This document shows, in pieces, positions 18,712-26,030 of a stretch of DNA of 64,000 nt. Where the stretch lies: NCBI GenBank assembly GCA_017433295.1, contig JAFRHL010000035.1:1-64000 (forward strand), written 5' to 3'. A model generated the notes under the pieces. The model ran no database searches. It was not told the DNA's origin and saw only the letters and a program-made list of their open reading frames with translations. A program made the position numbers and the translations under genes. The stretch is from Eubacterium sp. (GTDB lineage Bacteria; Bacillota; Clostridia; Lachnospirales; Lachnospiraceae). How positions within the stretch are numbered: the first letter of the stretch is position 1; the number at the start of each line of letters is the position of its first letter.

Positions 18712-18792
18712 TTGCGCATTTTATTGCGGTATCGCGCATTTTTTGCGGTTATTGAGCAAAAAATACACCGATTGGGCATTTTAGTCCGCTAT
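18712..18792 (+). repeat. Three imperfect direct repeats in intergenic gap
   Basis: Copies near 18712 (GCGCATTTTATTGCGGTAT), 18732 (GCGCATTTTTTGCGGTTAT) and 18773 (GGGCATTTTAGTCCGCTAT) occur in 80 bases, the last running into the end of the next gene. The rest of 18561-18780 shows only the weak terminator and no gene. Function unknown. Confidence 0.5.
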
Positions 18793-19254
18793 ATCCGTGC
18801 AGAAGAAAACTCCCTGAGTGTCCTCAAAGACATCTTTCGCAATGTCCTGATAGAGCGTGGATGTCAGTCGGTTTACATCTCCAGTGTTGTCACTTAGATA
18901 CTGGACTACTTTAGCCTTAAAAACAACGTAGTCAAAATCAAAAACACCAACACTTTCATGAATGTATGAAAGTGCGGGATTGCCATCAAACGCTTTCTGA
19001 AACAGCTGCAGTTTAGAAGGTTCTCCCAGGTTTGACGGAATGACATCAATCTTCACAGTGATGTTTCCGAATTTCCGCTCTGTCGGAAGAAGCTGTGCAA
19101 GGGCATCTGCCTTTTCAGCACCTTCCACATACAGCTTAATCGTCTTTGTGTCTTCATCATAATCGACACTGATTGCCGGATCATCTTTGAAAAGTGCTTC
19201 AATCTCTCTGTAAAAGATTACCCATGGTGAACTAAGACTTGTTTTTCCTTTCAT
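18781..19254 (-). CDS. Unknown phage head-region protein
   Basis: A 157-aa protein with a regular alpha/beta pattern (SLSSPWVIFYREIEALFKDD, then NITVKIDVIPSN) and a conserved LFQKAFDGNPALSYI segment. I have seen this type between portal and scaffold genes in Clostridia phages but know no function. ATG 19254 follows TTGAGGAGG. It probably forms a group with the next two small genes, which have the same direction and close spacing. Confidence 0.6.
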   Translation of the reverse strand: MKGKTSLSSPWVIFYREIEALFKDDPAISVDYDEDTKTIKLYVEGAEKADALAQLLPTERKFGNITVKIDVIPSNLGEPSKLQLFQKAFDGNPALSYIHESVGVFDFDYVVFKAKVVQYLSDNTGDVNRLTSTLYQDIAKDVFEDTQGVFFCTDIAD

Positions 19255-19267
19255 GATCGCTACCTCC

Positions 19268-19516
19268 TCAATCTTTCACTACTTGGTTAGCTAACTTAAC
19301 ATAGACATCTATGTAAGTTTCTCTTTCATCGCCATTATAGGTGATCTCATAATACTTACCATCGGGTATGATGGTACTTACAAGGGCTTTCCAGTTCTGC
19401 AGCGTCTTACAGAACCATACGATATAGACATCATCCGTTGATATCTGTACATTATCTGTCTTATCGACGTGTGTATTAAAATAATCAACAACAAGCTGTT
19501 TCGCTTTTTTCTGCAT
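19268..19516 (-). CDS. Small protein, DUF6275-like
   Basis: An 82-aa protein with KKAKQLVVDYFNTHVDKTD, a VYIVWFCKTLQNWKALVST core and an EITYNGDERETYIDVYVK end. The VWFCKTLQNWKAL pattern is characteristic of a small, widespread Firmicute phage family (DUF6275, from memory). Role unknown. The gene is three bases from its upstream neighbour and in the same operon. Confidence 0.65.
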   Translation of the reverse strand: MQKKAKQLVVDYFNTHVDKTDNVQISTDDVYIVWFCKTLQNWKALVSTIIPDGKYYEITYNGDERETYIDVYVKLANQVVKD

Positions 19517-19519
19517 ATC

Positions 19520-19837
19520 TTAATCCTCCGTATAGTCCCTGATAATCGCAATGCCATATTCCTTTGCACATACGTTCTCGATTCGGCATCCTCTTGCGTC
19601 CTGCCACCCTTTCGCAAAATATGCAATATCGGCATCAGCCAACAATTCCAGGGATTTTGCCAGAAATTTCAGCGGAACACATCCGGCATCCGGATTATAG
19701 TCTGCAAAATAAGAATCAATTATTTCCACATTCTCCCCATAACCCCTTTTTACAGTTGCAATTGCCTTTTCACGAGCCTTCAGGATCTCTTCCTCAGTTT
19801 TATCCTTCATGGGCTGTGAAATAAACACTTTAATCAT
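19520..19837 (-). CDS. DUF4406-like protein (nucleoside deoxyribosyltransferase-like fold)
   Basis: A 105-aa protein starting IKVFISQPMKDKTEEEILKA, then a LADADIAYFAKGWQDARGCR motif and a final AKEYGIAIIRD helix. This is the DUF4406 signature, distantly related to nucleoside 2-deoxyribosyltransferases. The FAKGWQDARGC segment would hold the active-site acidic residue (D near 79) if enzymatic. Its location inside the capsid operon is unusual for nucleotide metabolism and it may have been recruited as a moron gene. Confidence 0.75.
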   Translation of the reverse strand: MIKVFISQPMKDKTEEEILKAREKAIATVKRGYGENVEIIDSYFADYNPDAGCVPLKFLAKSLELLADADIAYFAKGWQDARGCRIENVCAKEYGIAIIRDYTED

Positions 19838-19855
19838 GTCGTGCCTCCTTTGATT

Positions 19856-21004
19856 TTATACTTTCACCATCCTGAACCCCTCAACCCTCATCCGGTCTTT
19901 TCGTGGTGTCAGGCCTGATACATTGCACACATTCTGATACCGGGCTCCCAGGGCATTTATCTTTCTCTGGCATTCCCGGCGCAAGTCATCATCACCTGCT
20001 ATCCTCGCAGCATTCGCTGTGTCTTTTTCCCTTCTGACAGCCGTCTCTATCCGTCTCATGAGCTGGGAAGCCTCATAGATCGTATAGTGTTTGCCATCTA
20101 TCTCACAGCCCTCTTTATTGGCTTTCGCCCAATCATTGAGCTGATCATCTGTATACCGTCTCACGGAATACTTCGTGGAAAACGACATCGCAATGTGCAT
20201 ACAGTTCCATTCCCCAATGGCTCTTTTTATCGCATCAAAATGATGGCCTTCTATATCCTTAAATGGCTGCTGGCTTTGCAGCTTTTCAAACTCTGCCTTT
20301 AAGAACACCCTGCCCTGTATCGGTTCATGATCGGGTGCGGACCTCATATGCGCGGACAGTTCAAAAGCATCATATCCCAGTTCTTCCCCCATCATGATAG
20401 ACCCATTCTGGGCGATCTGATTGGCTCCGTCTATGATGTTCTGCCGCACAGCCGTGTCAAGCCTCCGATGATAGCCACTCGGATACTGCAGCTGCATCCC
20501 GTTGTGTCCCAGCTCCCTGATACTCTGGCGTGTAGCTGACTTGTAATCAGCGATCCCGCTGCTGACAGCAAGGACGGCATTGTCCACGGTGCGCCGGTAG
20601 GTCTGCGATGTCAGGGTAGTGTTAGACAGGTTCACCAGACGCCCTGCCGTCTGTCTGCTAACAGTCTCCGTATAATGGTTCAACCTTGCTTTAGCTGAAT
20701 CAGACAGAGGCTGTAAAGTCAGTACCCTTTTAAACCTTGGATCTGTATAGTGGCTCTGCATTGCATCCTGATATAGTGTGTACAGGTCCGGTATGGTATA
20801 CCGCAAGGCATCCGCAAGCATCTGGTTAATGGCTGCGATGTCCGCATTCATCTCTGCAATTATGGTCAGCTGATTGATGGAAGCCGGTATCAGTTCTCCT
20901 GACTTTTTGACCTGTTCAGCAATCTTCTGGATGTAAAAAGCATTCACATCATCAAACCGCTTCATCAGAGCATCGACTTTCTTTTCAAGTTCACGCTGTG
21001 TCAC
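19856..21004 (-). CDS. Minor capsid protein (phage minor capsid 2 family)
   Basis: A 382-aa protein immediately after the portal gene, with a GTG start (21004) overlapping the portal stop as GTGA. The central part has VRQNIIDGANQIAQ and ELSAHMRSAPDHEPIQGRVF, and the later HIAMSFSTKYSVRRYTDDQL, the signature of the A118 gp4 / Minor_capsid_2 group. These proteins ride inside the procapsid with the portal and often serve as ejection proteins (family knowledge). The C-terminus is basic. Confidence 0.85.
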   Translation of the reverse strand: MTQRELEKKVDALMKRFDDVNAFYIQKIAEQVKKSGELIPASINQLTIIAEMNADIAAINQMLADALRYTIPDLYTLYQDAMQSHYTDPRFKRVLTLQPLSDSAKARLNHYTETVSRQTAGRLVNLSNTTLTSQTYRRTVDNAVLAVSSGIADYKSATRQSIRELGHNGMQLQYPSGYHRRLDTAVRQNIIDGANQIAQNGSIMMGEELGYDAFELSAHMRSAPDHEPIQGRVFLKAEFEKLQSQQPFKDIEGHHFDAIKRAIGEWNCMHIAMSFSTKYSVRRYTDDQLNDWAKANKEGCEIDGKHYTIYEASQLMRRIETAVRREKDTANAARIAGDDDLRRECQRKINALGARYQNVCNVSGLTPRKDRMRVEGFRMVKV

Positions 21005-22533
21005 TCTTCCTCACCGCCTGCAGGTGTCGGCAGCGAACCGTCACCGTTGCCCATCTCAGCGGGCATCATGGCTTTCATGTTCTCGGCCTGTTCCTCTGTG
21101 ATACTCTCGATAGCGGCTTTAGCCTGCGCTTTTGTTTCCCCAAAATACCATTCTCTGAATTCAGCCTTGCTGATGATACCCGCATTGAGCATCATCATAC
21201 GCTCCTGCATCTCTGCGTCCGTATCAGTCAGGATGGAATCATCCCATTCAAATGACACATCATACTCCCCTTCAGGGGCAAGCTTATACAGTGTGGCGTA
21301 CTTATCCATAGCCCGGACAACATCCTTCAGACACCGCTCCAGGGCCGCCTGATTGTCCGCTATGGTAGTGTAAGACCTCTGCTTGATGATCTTTATCTCT
21401 GTGGCTGTCCTGGCTTCCACGTTGGCATCTGACAGCGTTCCGCGGGACAGGCCTGAAAGGTCTTCAATACGGATAAGGATCTGGTTAAGACCGTTTATCA
21501 GACTGGCATCACGGATATTAGGTGCAAAGACCTCATAAAGGTCACGGTCACCCTTATCGGCATCGACCGCCCTGAAAAGACGTTGATTAAGCTTCGGCAT
21601 CTCCACGCCGCCGCCCTCTGTCTTCTTTGGCCTTAGCACTGTCGGGTCAACGTCAATGGCAAGTTCTGACCCTTTATACTCCCATATCAGGCGTGAGTAT
21701 TGCTCATCCGCTTCCCTTATCAGATCAACTGACTTAGCAAATACGGACGCGCCCAATGGGCTATCGATATCTATATTATTTGCGGACGCGACTTTATACC
21801 ATCCGAAAAGAGGGCCGTCTGTCTTTGTGACAGTGGCTTTTTCTTTAAGACTGGACCATCTATCCACATCTGCCAGGTTAATCTCTATCCCCAGATTATC
21901 CTCCATAGTTGACTTGAATGCTCTCTGTGTAATCTCCACATTATCCTTTACAACAGTGTGCCTTTCTAGTCTTGTATATATCGTCTTGCCATCCCGATAG
22001 ACATCCGGAATAATGACATCAGACAGGTTCCCATCATCATCAAATGATAAAGGATAAAAGCCCCAGTCCATCGCCCAGTCAAAATAGATATGCTTATCGT
22101 CCAGGTTCGGATATGGCTTGATAATCATTCCCCCGGATGCACAACCCTGTTCTAATTTTAACCGCAGGGAATGGATAAGCTTTTCAAATTCTGCTTTAAG
22201 ATACTCAGCACGGGGGTTCATCACATCTTCCCCATCCTCATTCTGTGTAGCCCCATCCTTACCCTTCCCAGTGATATTCCATTTCATCTCCAGGACTATC
22301 TGCCTGGCTATCTCAGAACTGATAAAAGCCGGAAGGTTCATAGACTTTACTTCTGCATCTCCTCCAAGCCAATATGCTCTGTTCACATAGAGGTCATACC
22401 ACAATTCAAGGGCATTGATCATATTTGTAGATATAGGTGTCTCTATGTTTTCCGCCTGCTCAATCGATCTATACGGAATCATCCTTCTGAACACCTCCCG
22501 TATCTTTGATGCTATCAATGAAAAAATATTCAT
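21001..22533 (-). CDS. Portal protein (SPP1 gp6 / A118 type)
   Basis: A 510-aa protein with DVINALELWYDLYVNRAYWL-like start (MINALELWYDLYVNRAYW), a KPYPNLDDKHIYFDWAMDW stretch and the conserved GLSRGTLSDANVEARTATEI motif seen in portals of this class. An acidic Gly-rich tail ends in GGEEE. It forms the dodecameric DNA-entry ring. The normal order TerL-portal is interrupted here by a 3.4-kb accessory block on its upstream side. ATG 22533 has GGAGGCAAG upstream. Confidence 0.9.
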   Translation of the reverse strand: MNIFSLIASKIREVFRRMIPYRSIEQAENIETPISTNMINALELWYDLYVNRAYWLGGDAEVKSMNLPAFISSEIARQIVLEMKWNITGKGKDGATQNEDGEDVMNPRAEYLKAEFEKLIHSLRLKLEQGCASGGMIIKPYPNLDDKHIYFDWAMDWGFYPLSFDDDGNLSDVIIPDVYRDGKTIYTRLERHTVVKDNVEITQRAFKSTMEDNLGIEINLADVDRWSSLKEKATVTKTDGPLFGWYKVASANNIDIDSPLGASVFAKSVDLIREADEQYSRLIWEYKGSELAIDVDPTVLRPKKTEGGGVEMPKLNQRLFRAVDADKGDRDLYEVFAPNIRDASLINGLNQILIRIEDLSGLSRGTLSDANVEARTATEIKIIKQRSYTTIADNQAALERCLKDVVRAMDKYATLYKLAPEGEYDVSFEWDDSILTDTDAEMQERMMMLNAGIISKAEFREWYFGETKAQAKAAIESITEEQAENMKAMMPAEMGNGDGSLPTPAGGEEE

Positions 22534-22584
22534 GGTTCATACTTGCCTCCAAAAAGACGTATTTAACTCTATGCGCAAAAGAAA

Positions 22585-22606
22585 AGGACATCATTTCTGA
22601 TGTCCT
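22585..22606 (-). terminator. Intrinsic terminator of the antirepressor operon
   Basis: A perfect 9-bp stem AGGACATCA / TGATGTCCT with a four-base loop is followed on the minus strand by TTTCTTTTG. It sits just past the stop at 22620 and separates the accessory operon from the portal gene. Confidence 0.75.
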
Positions 22607-22619
22607 CCATACCAGTATT

Positions 22620-23492
22620 TTATTTATCAAAATATCCGTATTTGACTTCCATTGCATCGCAGAGCTTATTCCGGTTAATCTCACCCGGTCTGCATTCACC
22701 TGACAGATATCGGTTTAAACTTCTCCGGTCTATGCCACTTTTCTCTGCCAGTACATTCAACGTCATATCTTTCTTTTTCATCATCCTTGTAAGCTTTCGA
22801 TTATTGAACCATGTAGTATAGCCTGCTCTGGAAACACTCCGCTGAAGCTGTGGTGGTTTGTTGCTCTTTTTCGGAATCAACTCTTTCAAATCTGGAAACT
22901 TCTCAACCGCTTCCGGATATTCCTCAATAAGCTGGGGATACTGCCTAAGAGTCTCATACTGCATTCGGTCCCTTTCCACCTGACTGAACCGGCCGCCCCT
23001 GTCCGTATGCACAGGAGGAATGGCGATCTTTACAGGTGGATCCGGTATGGCAATCCCTCCCTGCTTAAGGACAGCTATGACGTAAGGCAGCCGGTCAAGG
23101 CTGCACGATGCCAGCATTTCCGCTGCTTTCAAGTAGTCGATCTCTTTTGCAGATCCCATCTCATACTTCCCGGTCTTCCTGATCGCAGGAAGGACCTCGG
23201 ATGTGATCCAGTGCTTAAACTTCTTCGCATTCGGCAGTTTGCTTGACAGGATCAGGGAATATAGGCCGGATTCGTTGATAATTATGGTTGATTGCATTCT
23301 TCCGATGGTGTCCTGAATTGGGACACCATCTTTATCGTCATTGTCTACATGGTCTTGAATTGCCTTTGTGCATCTCTCGTATCCAAGAGCTTTCGCAACA
23401 TCCTTACCAACCCACCAGGGTTCATTTGCAATCATCAAAGTACGGACGGAGCCAAATTCAGGGTTGTTAAAAATCTGTACAGCATTCTTCAT
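22620..23492 (-). CDS. BRO-N antirepressor with C-terminal HTH
   Basis: A 290-aa protein. Residues about 1-110 are a BRO-N domain (QIFNNPEFGSVRTLMIANEP, WWVGKDVAKALGYE, ESGLYSLILSSKLPNAKKFK, HWITSEVLPAIRKTG). Residues about 235-288 form an XRE-type helix-turn-helix (KKDMTLNVLAEKSGIDRRSL). BRO-N proteins often act as antirepressors of prophage. ATG 23492 follows GGGAGGGAAG and overlaps the stop of a 52-aa gene. It is not in the early region but in an independent operon inside the packaging genes, with its own promoters and terminator, so it could respond to signals other than the main repressor. Confidence 0.85.
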   Translation of the reverse strand: MKNAVQIFNNPEFGSVRTLMIANEPWWVGKDVAKALGYERCTKAIQDHVDNDDKDGVPIQDTIGRMQSTIIINESGLYSLILSSKLPNAKKFKHWITSEVLPAIRKTGKYEMGSAKEIDYLKAAEMLASCSLDRLPYVIAVLKQGGIAIPDPPVKIAIPPVHTDRGGRFSQVERDRMQYETLRQYPQLIEEYPEAVEKFPDLKELIPKKSNKPPQLQRSVSRAGYTTWFNNRKLTRMMKKKDMTLNVLAEKSGIDRRSLNRYLSGECRPGEINRNKLCDAMEVKYGYFDK

Positions 23493-23647
23493 GCGGCTTC
23501 CCTCCCTTCTGTATCCATAAGGGAGCGGACTATGTCGTTTACATGGCATATAACATCGACATAAACGCTGCTATCCATATCTCCTGTTTCTGCTGATTCC
23601 TGAACTAGCGACAATAATGATTCAATTAATCTTAATTTTTCCTGCAT
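23489..23647 (-). CDS. Small protein preceding antirepressor
   Basis: A 52-aa helical protein (QEKLRLIESLLSLVQESAE, HVNDIVRSLMDTEG) whose stop overlaps the antirepressor ATG by four bases, implying coupled translation. ATG 23647 is chosen for its GTGAGG site. No family recognised. It may be a partner or modulator of the antirepressor; this is inferred from the overlap only. Confidence 0.65.
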   Translation of the reverse strand: MQEKLRLIESLLSLVQESAETGDMDSSVYVDVICHVNDIVRSLMDTEGREAA

Positions 23648-23678
23648 AATATACCTCACTTCAATATTGGATTTTGCT

Positions 23679-23732
23679 TTGACAAGCACACTGAAATGAG
23701 ATATACTATATTTATCAGCATTTTAGTGTGCT
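23679..23732 (+). promoter_or_regulatory. Plus-strand promoter inside a long inverted-repeat operator
   Basis: TTGACA (23679-23684), 17 bases, TATACT (23702-23707) form a near-consensus plus-strand promoter. A 14-base inverted repeat, AGCACACTGAAATG (23685-23698) and CATTTTAGTGTGCT (23719-23732), with one mismatch, brackets the -10 box. It also lies just upstream of the minus-strand 52-aa gene, so a dimeric regulator bound here could govern both directions. Confidence 0.65.
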
Positions 23733-23787
23733 GGTGGGCTTTAAGGTGGTTGTACTTTTCCAGGGTGGCAACCATCTTATTTTTTTA
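23714..23787 (+). ncRNA. Candidate small RNA with intrinsic terminator
   Basis: The promoter above would start near 23714. The transcript ends in a GGTTG...CAACC hairpin followed by ATCTTATTTTTTT (about 23748-23787), giving a 75-nt RNA without start codon and good ribosome site. Its 3' end overlaps the last bases of the convergent ribbon-helix-helix gene. The terminator may equally just end leaky transcription. Confidence 0.45.
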
Positions 23788-23953
23788 TCTCCGCTTTCAG
23801 CAGTTGAATTCCACGAATAATAGCATCTGTTCGTGTTATGTTTAAAAGCTCTGCACATTTTTGAATATCATACGCTTCGTTTTTAGTCAAACGAATGTTT
23901 AGATTGATATTCCGTGGATTTTGCTTAGGCGGCCGCCCAGTTCTCGGACTCAA
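23777..23953 (-). CDS. Small ribbon-helix-helix (CopG-like) regulator
   Basis: A 58-aa protein starting SPRTGRPPKQNPRNINLNIR, then LTKNEAYDIQKCAELLNITR and DAIIRGIQLLKAEIKK. The basic GRPPK lead followed by a beta strand and two helices is the CopG/Arc pattern. Start TTG 23953 lies behind GTGAGGTGATACA. Its promoter spacer carries a GCACGTGC palindrome, a likely autoregulatory operator. It is the first gene of the antirepressor operon and probably represses it. Confidence 0.8.
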   Translation of the reverse strand: MSPRTGRPPKQNPRNINLNIRLTKNEAYDIQKCAELLNITRTDAIIRGIQLLKAEIKK

Positions 23954-23983
23954 TGTATCACCTCACTTTCTGCCCTTGCAATA

Positions 23984-24012
23984 ATTATATTATCGCACGT
24001 GCAAAAAGTCAA
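23984..24012 (-). promoter_or_regulatory. Promoter of the RHH-antirepressor operon
   Basis: Minus strand TTGACT (24012-24007), 17-base spacer, TATAAT (23989-23984). The spacer contains TGCACGTGC, a palindrome well placed for RHH repressor binding. Transcription would start about 23977, giving a short leader to the TTG start at 23953. Confidence 0.8.
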
Positions 24013-24034
24013 GCATAAAATGTAAAAATATTAC

Positions 24035-24052
24035 AGCTAAATTTATTTAGCT
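24035..24052. promoter_or_regulatory. Operator-like palindrome AGCTAAATTTATTTAGCT
   Basis: A perfect 18-bp palindrome built from two TTTAGCT half-sites. The same half-site recurs at the main lysogeny promoters (55024-55160) and before the VapE gene (37496-37560). It lies 23 bases upstream of the RHH promoter -35 box and could place this accessory operon under the prophage repressor. Confidence 0.6.
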
Positions 24053-24128
24053 AGTTACCCTTCCGAGTCCATTCTTTTTAGCCGTCATTTCACATCGAAT
24101 TATGATACAATACTCATGAGGTGATGAT

Positions 24129-24944
24129 ATGAGTAGTGTAGCATATTTTAGCAATTCAGGAGCACTTATTGATGTGTCTCCACGTTCTAATCCGGAACTA
24201 TGTGAGGATCGTCAAACAGCCTATCACGCGGATTACATCTGTATGGCTGGCCAAACATTTGATTTACATGATCCAGCATCTATTTCGTCTCTCCCAGTTC
24301 CTGCCTTTGATTATGAACATGAAGTAGTATTTGACCTATCGTATATCATGAAAATCATCTGCGGGTCTATTGAGGATACCACTCTCATTCCTGCTTTCAC
24401 ACAAAAAACATTAGAGTTGATGGACTCATCTAAAGTTTTTTGGCAGTGCGGTGATTTTCTACAAGTTATCCGTAATTATTACCGCTGTAACCTGATTCAG
24501 GAAGGTAGTCTCTTTGAATCATGTTTTCGTAAATCACACCATCGCATGTTTAATGAAACAGTCAGACCATATGATGAGGGCGATCATCTTGCTACAAAGT
24601 ATTATTTTGAAAATCGCAATCGCCGCTACGCTGAGTATGAAGCTGTAAAAAACATTTGTCCTGACTTAGTACCCAAAACTGTGAAAGGGTATCTGCAAAT
24701 CCGTACGAGACAAACAAAACGTTTTAAACAGATTCAAGAAATCTGTGAAAATAAGGGTATCTCATTTAATTTTGATGATGACCTGCATTTTTGCTCAAAA
24801 TTTAATTCTTTTGTAAAAATCAGCAAATTATATGAGCACAAAGGTCGATCACCACAGATCACAAAATGCTCTTGCTCTTTCTTTGAAAATGGTATCTGCG
24901 ATAATCCCGTAGATGAATATGGATTGTCTTGTATTTTTCGCTGA
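24129..24944 (+). CDS. Unknown accessory (moron) protein, 271 aa
   Basis: A plus-strand gene inside the minus-strand late region. ATG 24129 has TGAGGTGATGAT upstream and a TACAAT -10 candidate near 24107. The protein has no signal peptide or membrane segment. It contains His/Cys clusters (QCGDFLQVIRNYYRCN, CFRKSHHRMFNETVRPYDEG) and a C-terminal cluster of four cysteines (KCSCSFFENGICDNPVDEYG). The GC content is lower than in the capsid genes, suggesting separate acquisition. I recognise no family. Isolated reverse-strand genes of this kind in prophages are often expressed in the lysogen and may affect other phages; that is inference. Confidence 0.7.
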   Translation: MSSVAYFSNSGALIDVSPRSNPELCEDRQTAYHADYICMAGQTFDLHDPASISSLPVPAFDYEHEVVFDLSYIMKIICGSIEDTTLIPAFTQKTLELMDSSKVFWQCGDFLQVIRNYYRCNLIQEGSLFESCFRKSHHRMFNETVRPYDEGDHLATKYYFENRNRRYAEYEAVKNICPDLVPKTVKGYLQIRTRQTKRFKQIQEICENKGISFNFDDDLHFCSKFNSFVKISKLYEHKGRSPQITKCSCSFFENGICDNPVDEYGLSCIFR

Positions 24945-25052
24945 GCCCTACCTTTCTTATAGCTCCGAAGAATACCCGAGCTTTCACCAGCGGTCCGAAG
25001 ACTTCGGAGGGCATAATCACCAGGTTACTTCAATCATCTGTCGCTAAATATC

Positions 25053-25088
25053 TTCATCTGTCAGATGAATATCATTATCTCCATAATG
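25053..25088. promoter_or_regulatory. Two palindromes and promoter before the 54-aa / GNAT pair
   Basis: TTCATCTG-T-CAGATGAA (25053-25069) and CATTAT-CTCC-ATAATG (25073-25088) lie directly upstream of TATAAT (25102-25107); no good -35 box is seen. Autoregulated toxin-antitoxin operons commonly have such paired operators. The flanking 24945-25143 also holds an 8-bp inverted repeat CTCCGAAG / CTTCGGAG (from 24964) but no gene. Confidence 0.5.
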
Positions 25089-25143
25089 AGATTTTTTGTG
25101 TTATAATGTTTTTACACCAAAACAAGGAAGGAGGTCTTGATGT

Positions 25144-25308
25144 ATGTTAGAAAGAAGCTCTGTTACTATCGCAGGTAATAAAACAAAAGAATTTAAAGAA
25201 TTCCTGGAGAAAAACGCAGTTAACAAGGAATTCTGGCGAAAGAACAAATATTACCTGGCAACACACAAAGTTGACCTCGATAAGCTGGAGGCTCTTTACA
25301 ACAAATGA
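25144..25308 (+). CDS. 54-aa protein, putative antitoxin of GNAT pair
   Basis: Starts at ATG 25144 after GGAAGGAGG. Sequence LERSSVTIAGNKTKEFKEFL, then a helical lysine-rich body ending KLEALYNK. Its stop overlaps the next start (ATGA), a hallmark of coupled toxin-antitoxin pairs. It is not an obvious DUF1778/RHH antitoxin, so the assignment rests on context: small, basic, upstream, overlapping an acetyltransferase-like gene and preceded by palindromes. Confidence 0.65.
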   Translation: MLERSSVTIAGNKTKEFKEFLEKNAVNKEFWRKNKYYLATHKVDLDKLEALYNK

Positions 25309-25880
25309 ATGCGTCAAATTTTTGTTGGGTCAATATAGTCGATGTTCCTGTTGCCGTTATCAATGACTTTGATAGCGGCAACGCTAAATTTAATGAGTTT
25401 TTGAAAGAAAGAGCCCGGGACTGGCAGACCAACGGTGAGGCAGTTACTTATCTTATCGTTACTGAAAAAGATTTAGAGACCAAAACCTATACCCGGATTT
25501 ATGGGTATGTATCAATTAATACTATGGGGCTCCTTTACATATCTCATGATGGAGGAAATAGATATCTGCCCTGTGCTGAGATACGAATGTTTGCAATTTC
25601 CAGGAATTTGCGTAAACACCACGACCCGACCATAACTTATAGTGACACTATCTTTAAACTTATATTACAAAATCTCTATGAGCTTTCAACCAGTGTGATC
25701 GGTTTCCGGGCGATTTTCCTAAATGCCAATCATGAAGGTTTCCAGTTATATACTGATAACAACTTTCGTAAGATATCAGAGCTGATTCCTCCTACTGAAG
25801 AAGAAAAGCTGGATATCGATGGAACCACACCCATGTTGCTGCCTATTGACGATAAAATGATCTACGATATTTTTTCTTAA
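25305..25880 (+). CDS. GNAT-like acetyltransferase, putative toxin or modifier
   Basis: A 191-aa protein. The pattern is that of GNAT enzymes: an AKFNEFLKERARDWQTNGEA helix, the YLIVTEKDLE strand, IYGYVSINTMGLLYIS (beta 4), a core strand ending EIRMFAISRNLRKH where acetyl-CoA would bind, and an ELSTSVIGFRAIFLNAN / GFQLYTDNNFRKISE segment corresponding to beta5-alpha4 (the ...N...GfqlY..N.F motif). The strict RxxGxG/A loop is not obvious. Coupled to a small upstream gene and closed by a strong terminator. Could be a TacT-like toxin or a different N-acyl modifier. Confidence 0.7.
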   Translation: MNASNFCWVNIVDVPVAVINDFDSGNAKFNEFLKERARDWQTNGEAVTYLIVTEKDLETKTYTRIYGYVSINTMGLLYISHDGGNRYLPCAEIRMFAISRNLRKHHDPTITYSDTIFKLILQNLYELSTSVIGFRAIFLNANHEGFQLYTDNNFRKISELIPPTEEEKLDIDGTTPMLLPIDDKMIYDIFS

Positions 25881-25913
25881 AAAAAAGCAGAACCCAATTG
25901 TCCTGCTTTTTTT
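25879..25913. terminator. Bidirectional intrinsic terminator
   Basis: AAAAAAAGCAG, a loop, and CTGCTTTTTTT form a stem with U-runs on both strands. It ends the plus-strand GNAT gene and can also end the minus-strand late messages from 26031. Confidence 0.8.
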
Positions 25914-25916
25914 ATG

Positions 25917-25985
25917 TCCGGGCACCTTGATTTGAACGAGGGTCTTATCCTTGGATACGTGCTCCCAGGCCTGCACCATCACCCG
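25917..25985 (-). other. Possible tRNA-like fold with collapsed anticodon arm
   Basis: On the minus strand a G/C acceptor-like helix (ACGGGTG with TGCCCGG, 6 of 7 possible counting G-T), a D-type stem GTGC / GCAC and a T-type arm with loop TTCAAAT can be drawn, but the anticodon arm is replaced by TATCC-AA-GGATA. No functional tRNA is expected. It resembles the four elements at 50390-51259 but is less convincing and could be chance. Confidence 0.28.
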
Positions 25986-26030
25986 TATGCAGCAAACCAT
26001 ATTGGAATCTAATCCAGCGGTTGATGACCA

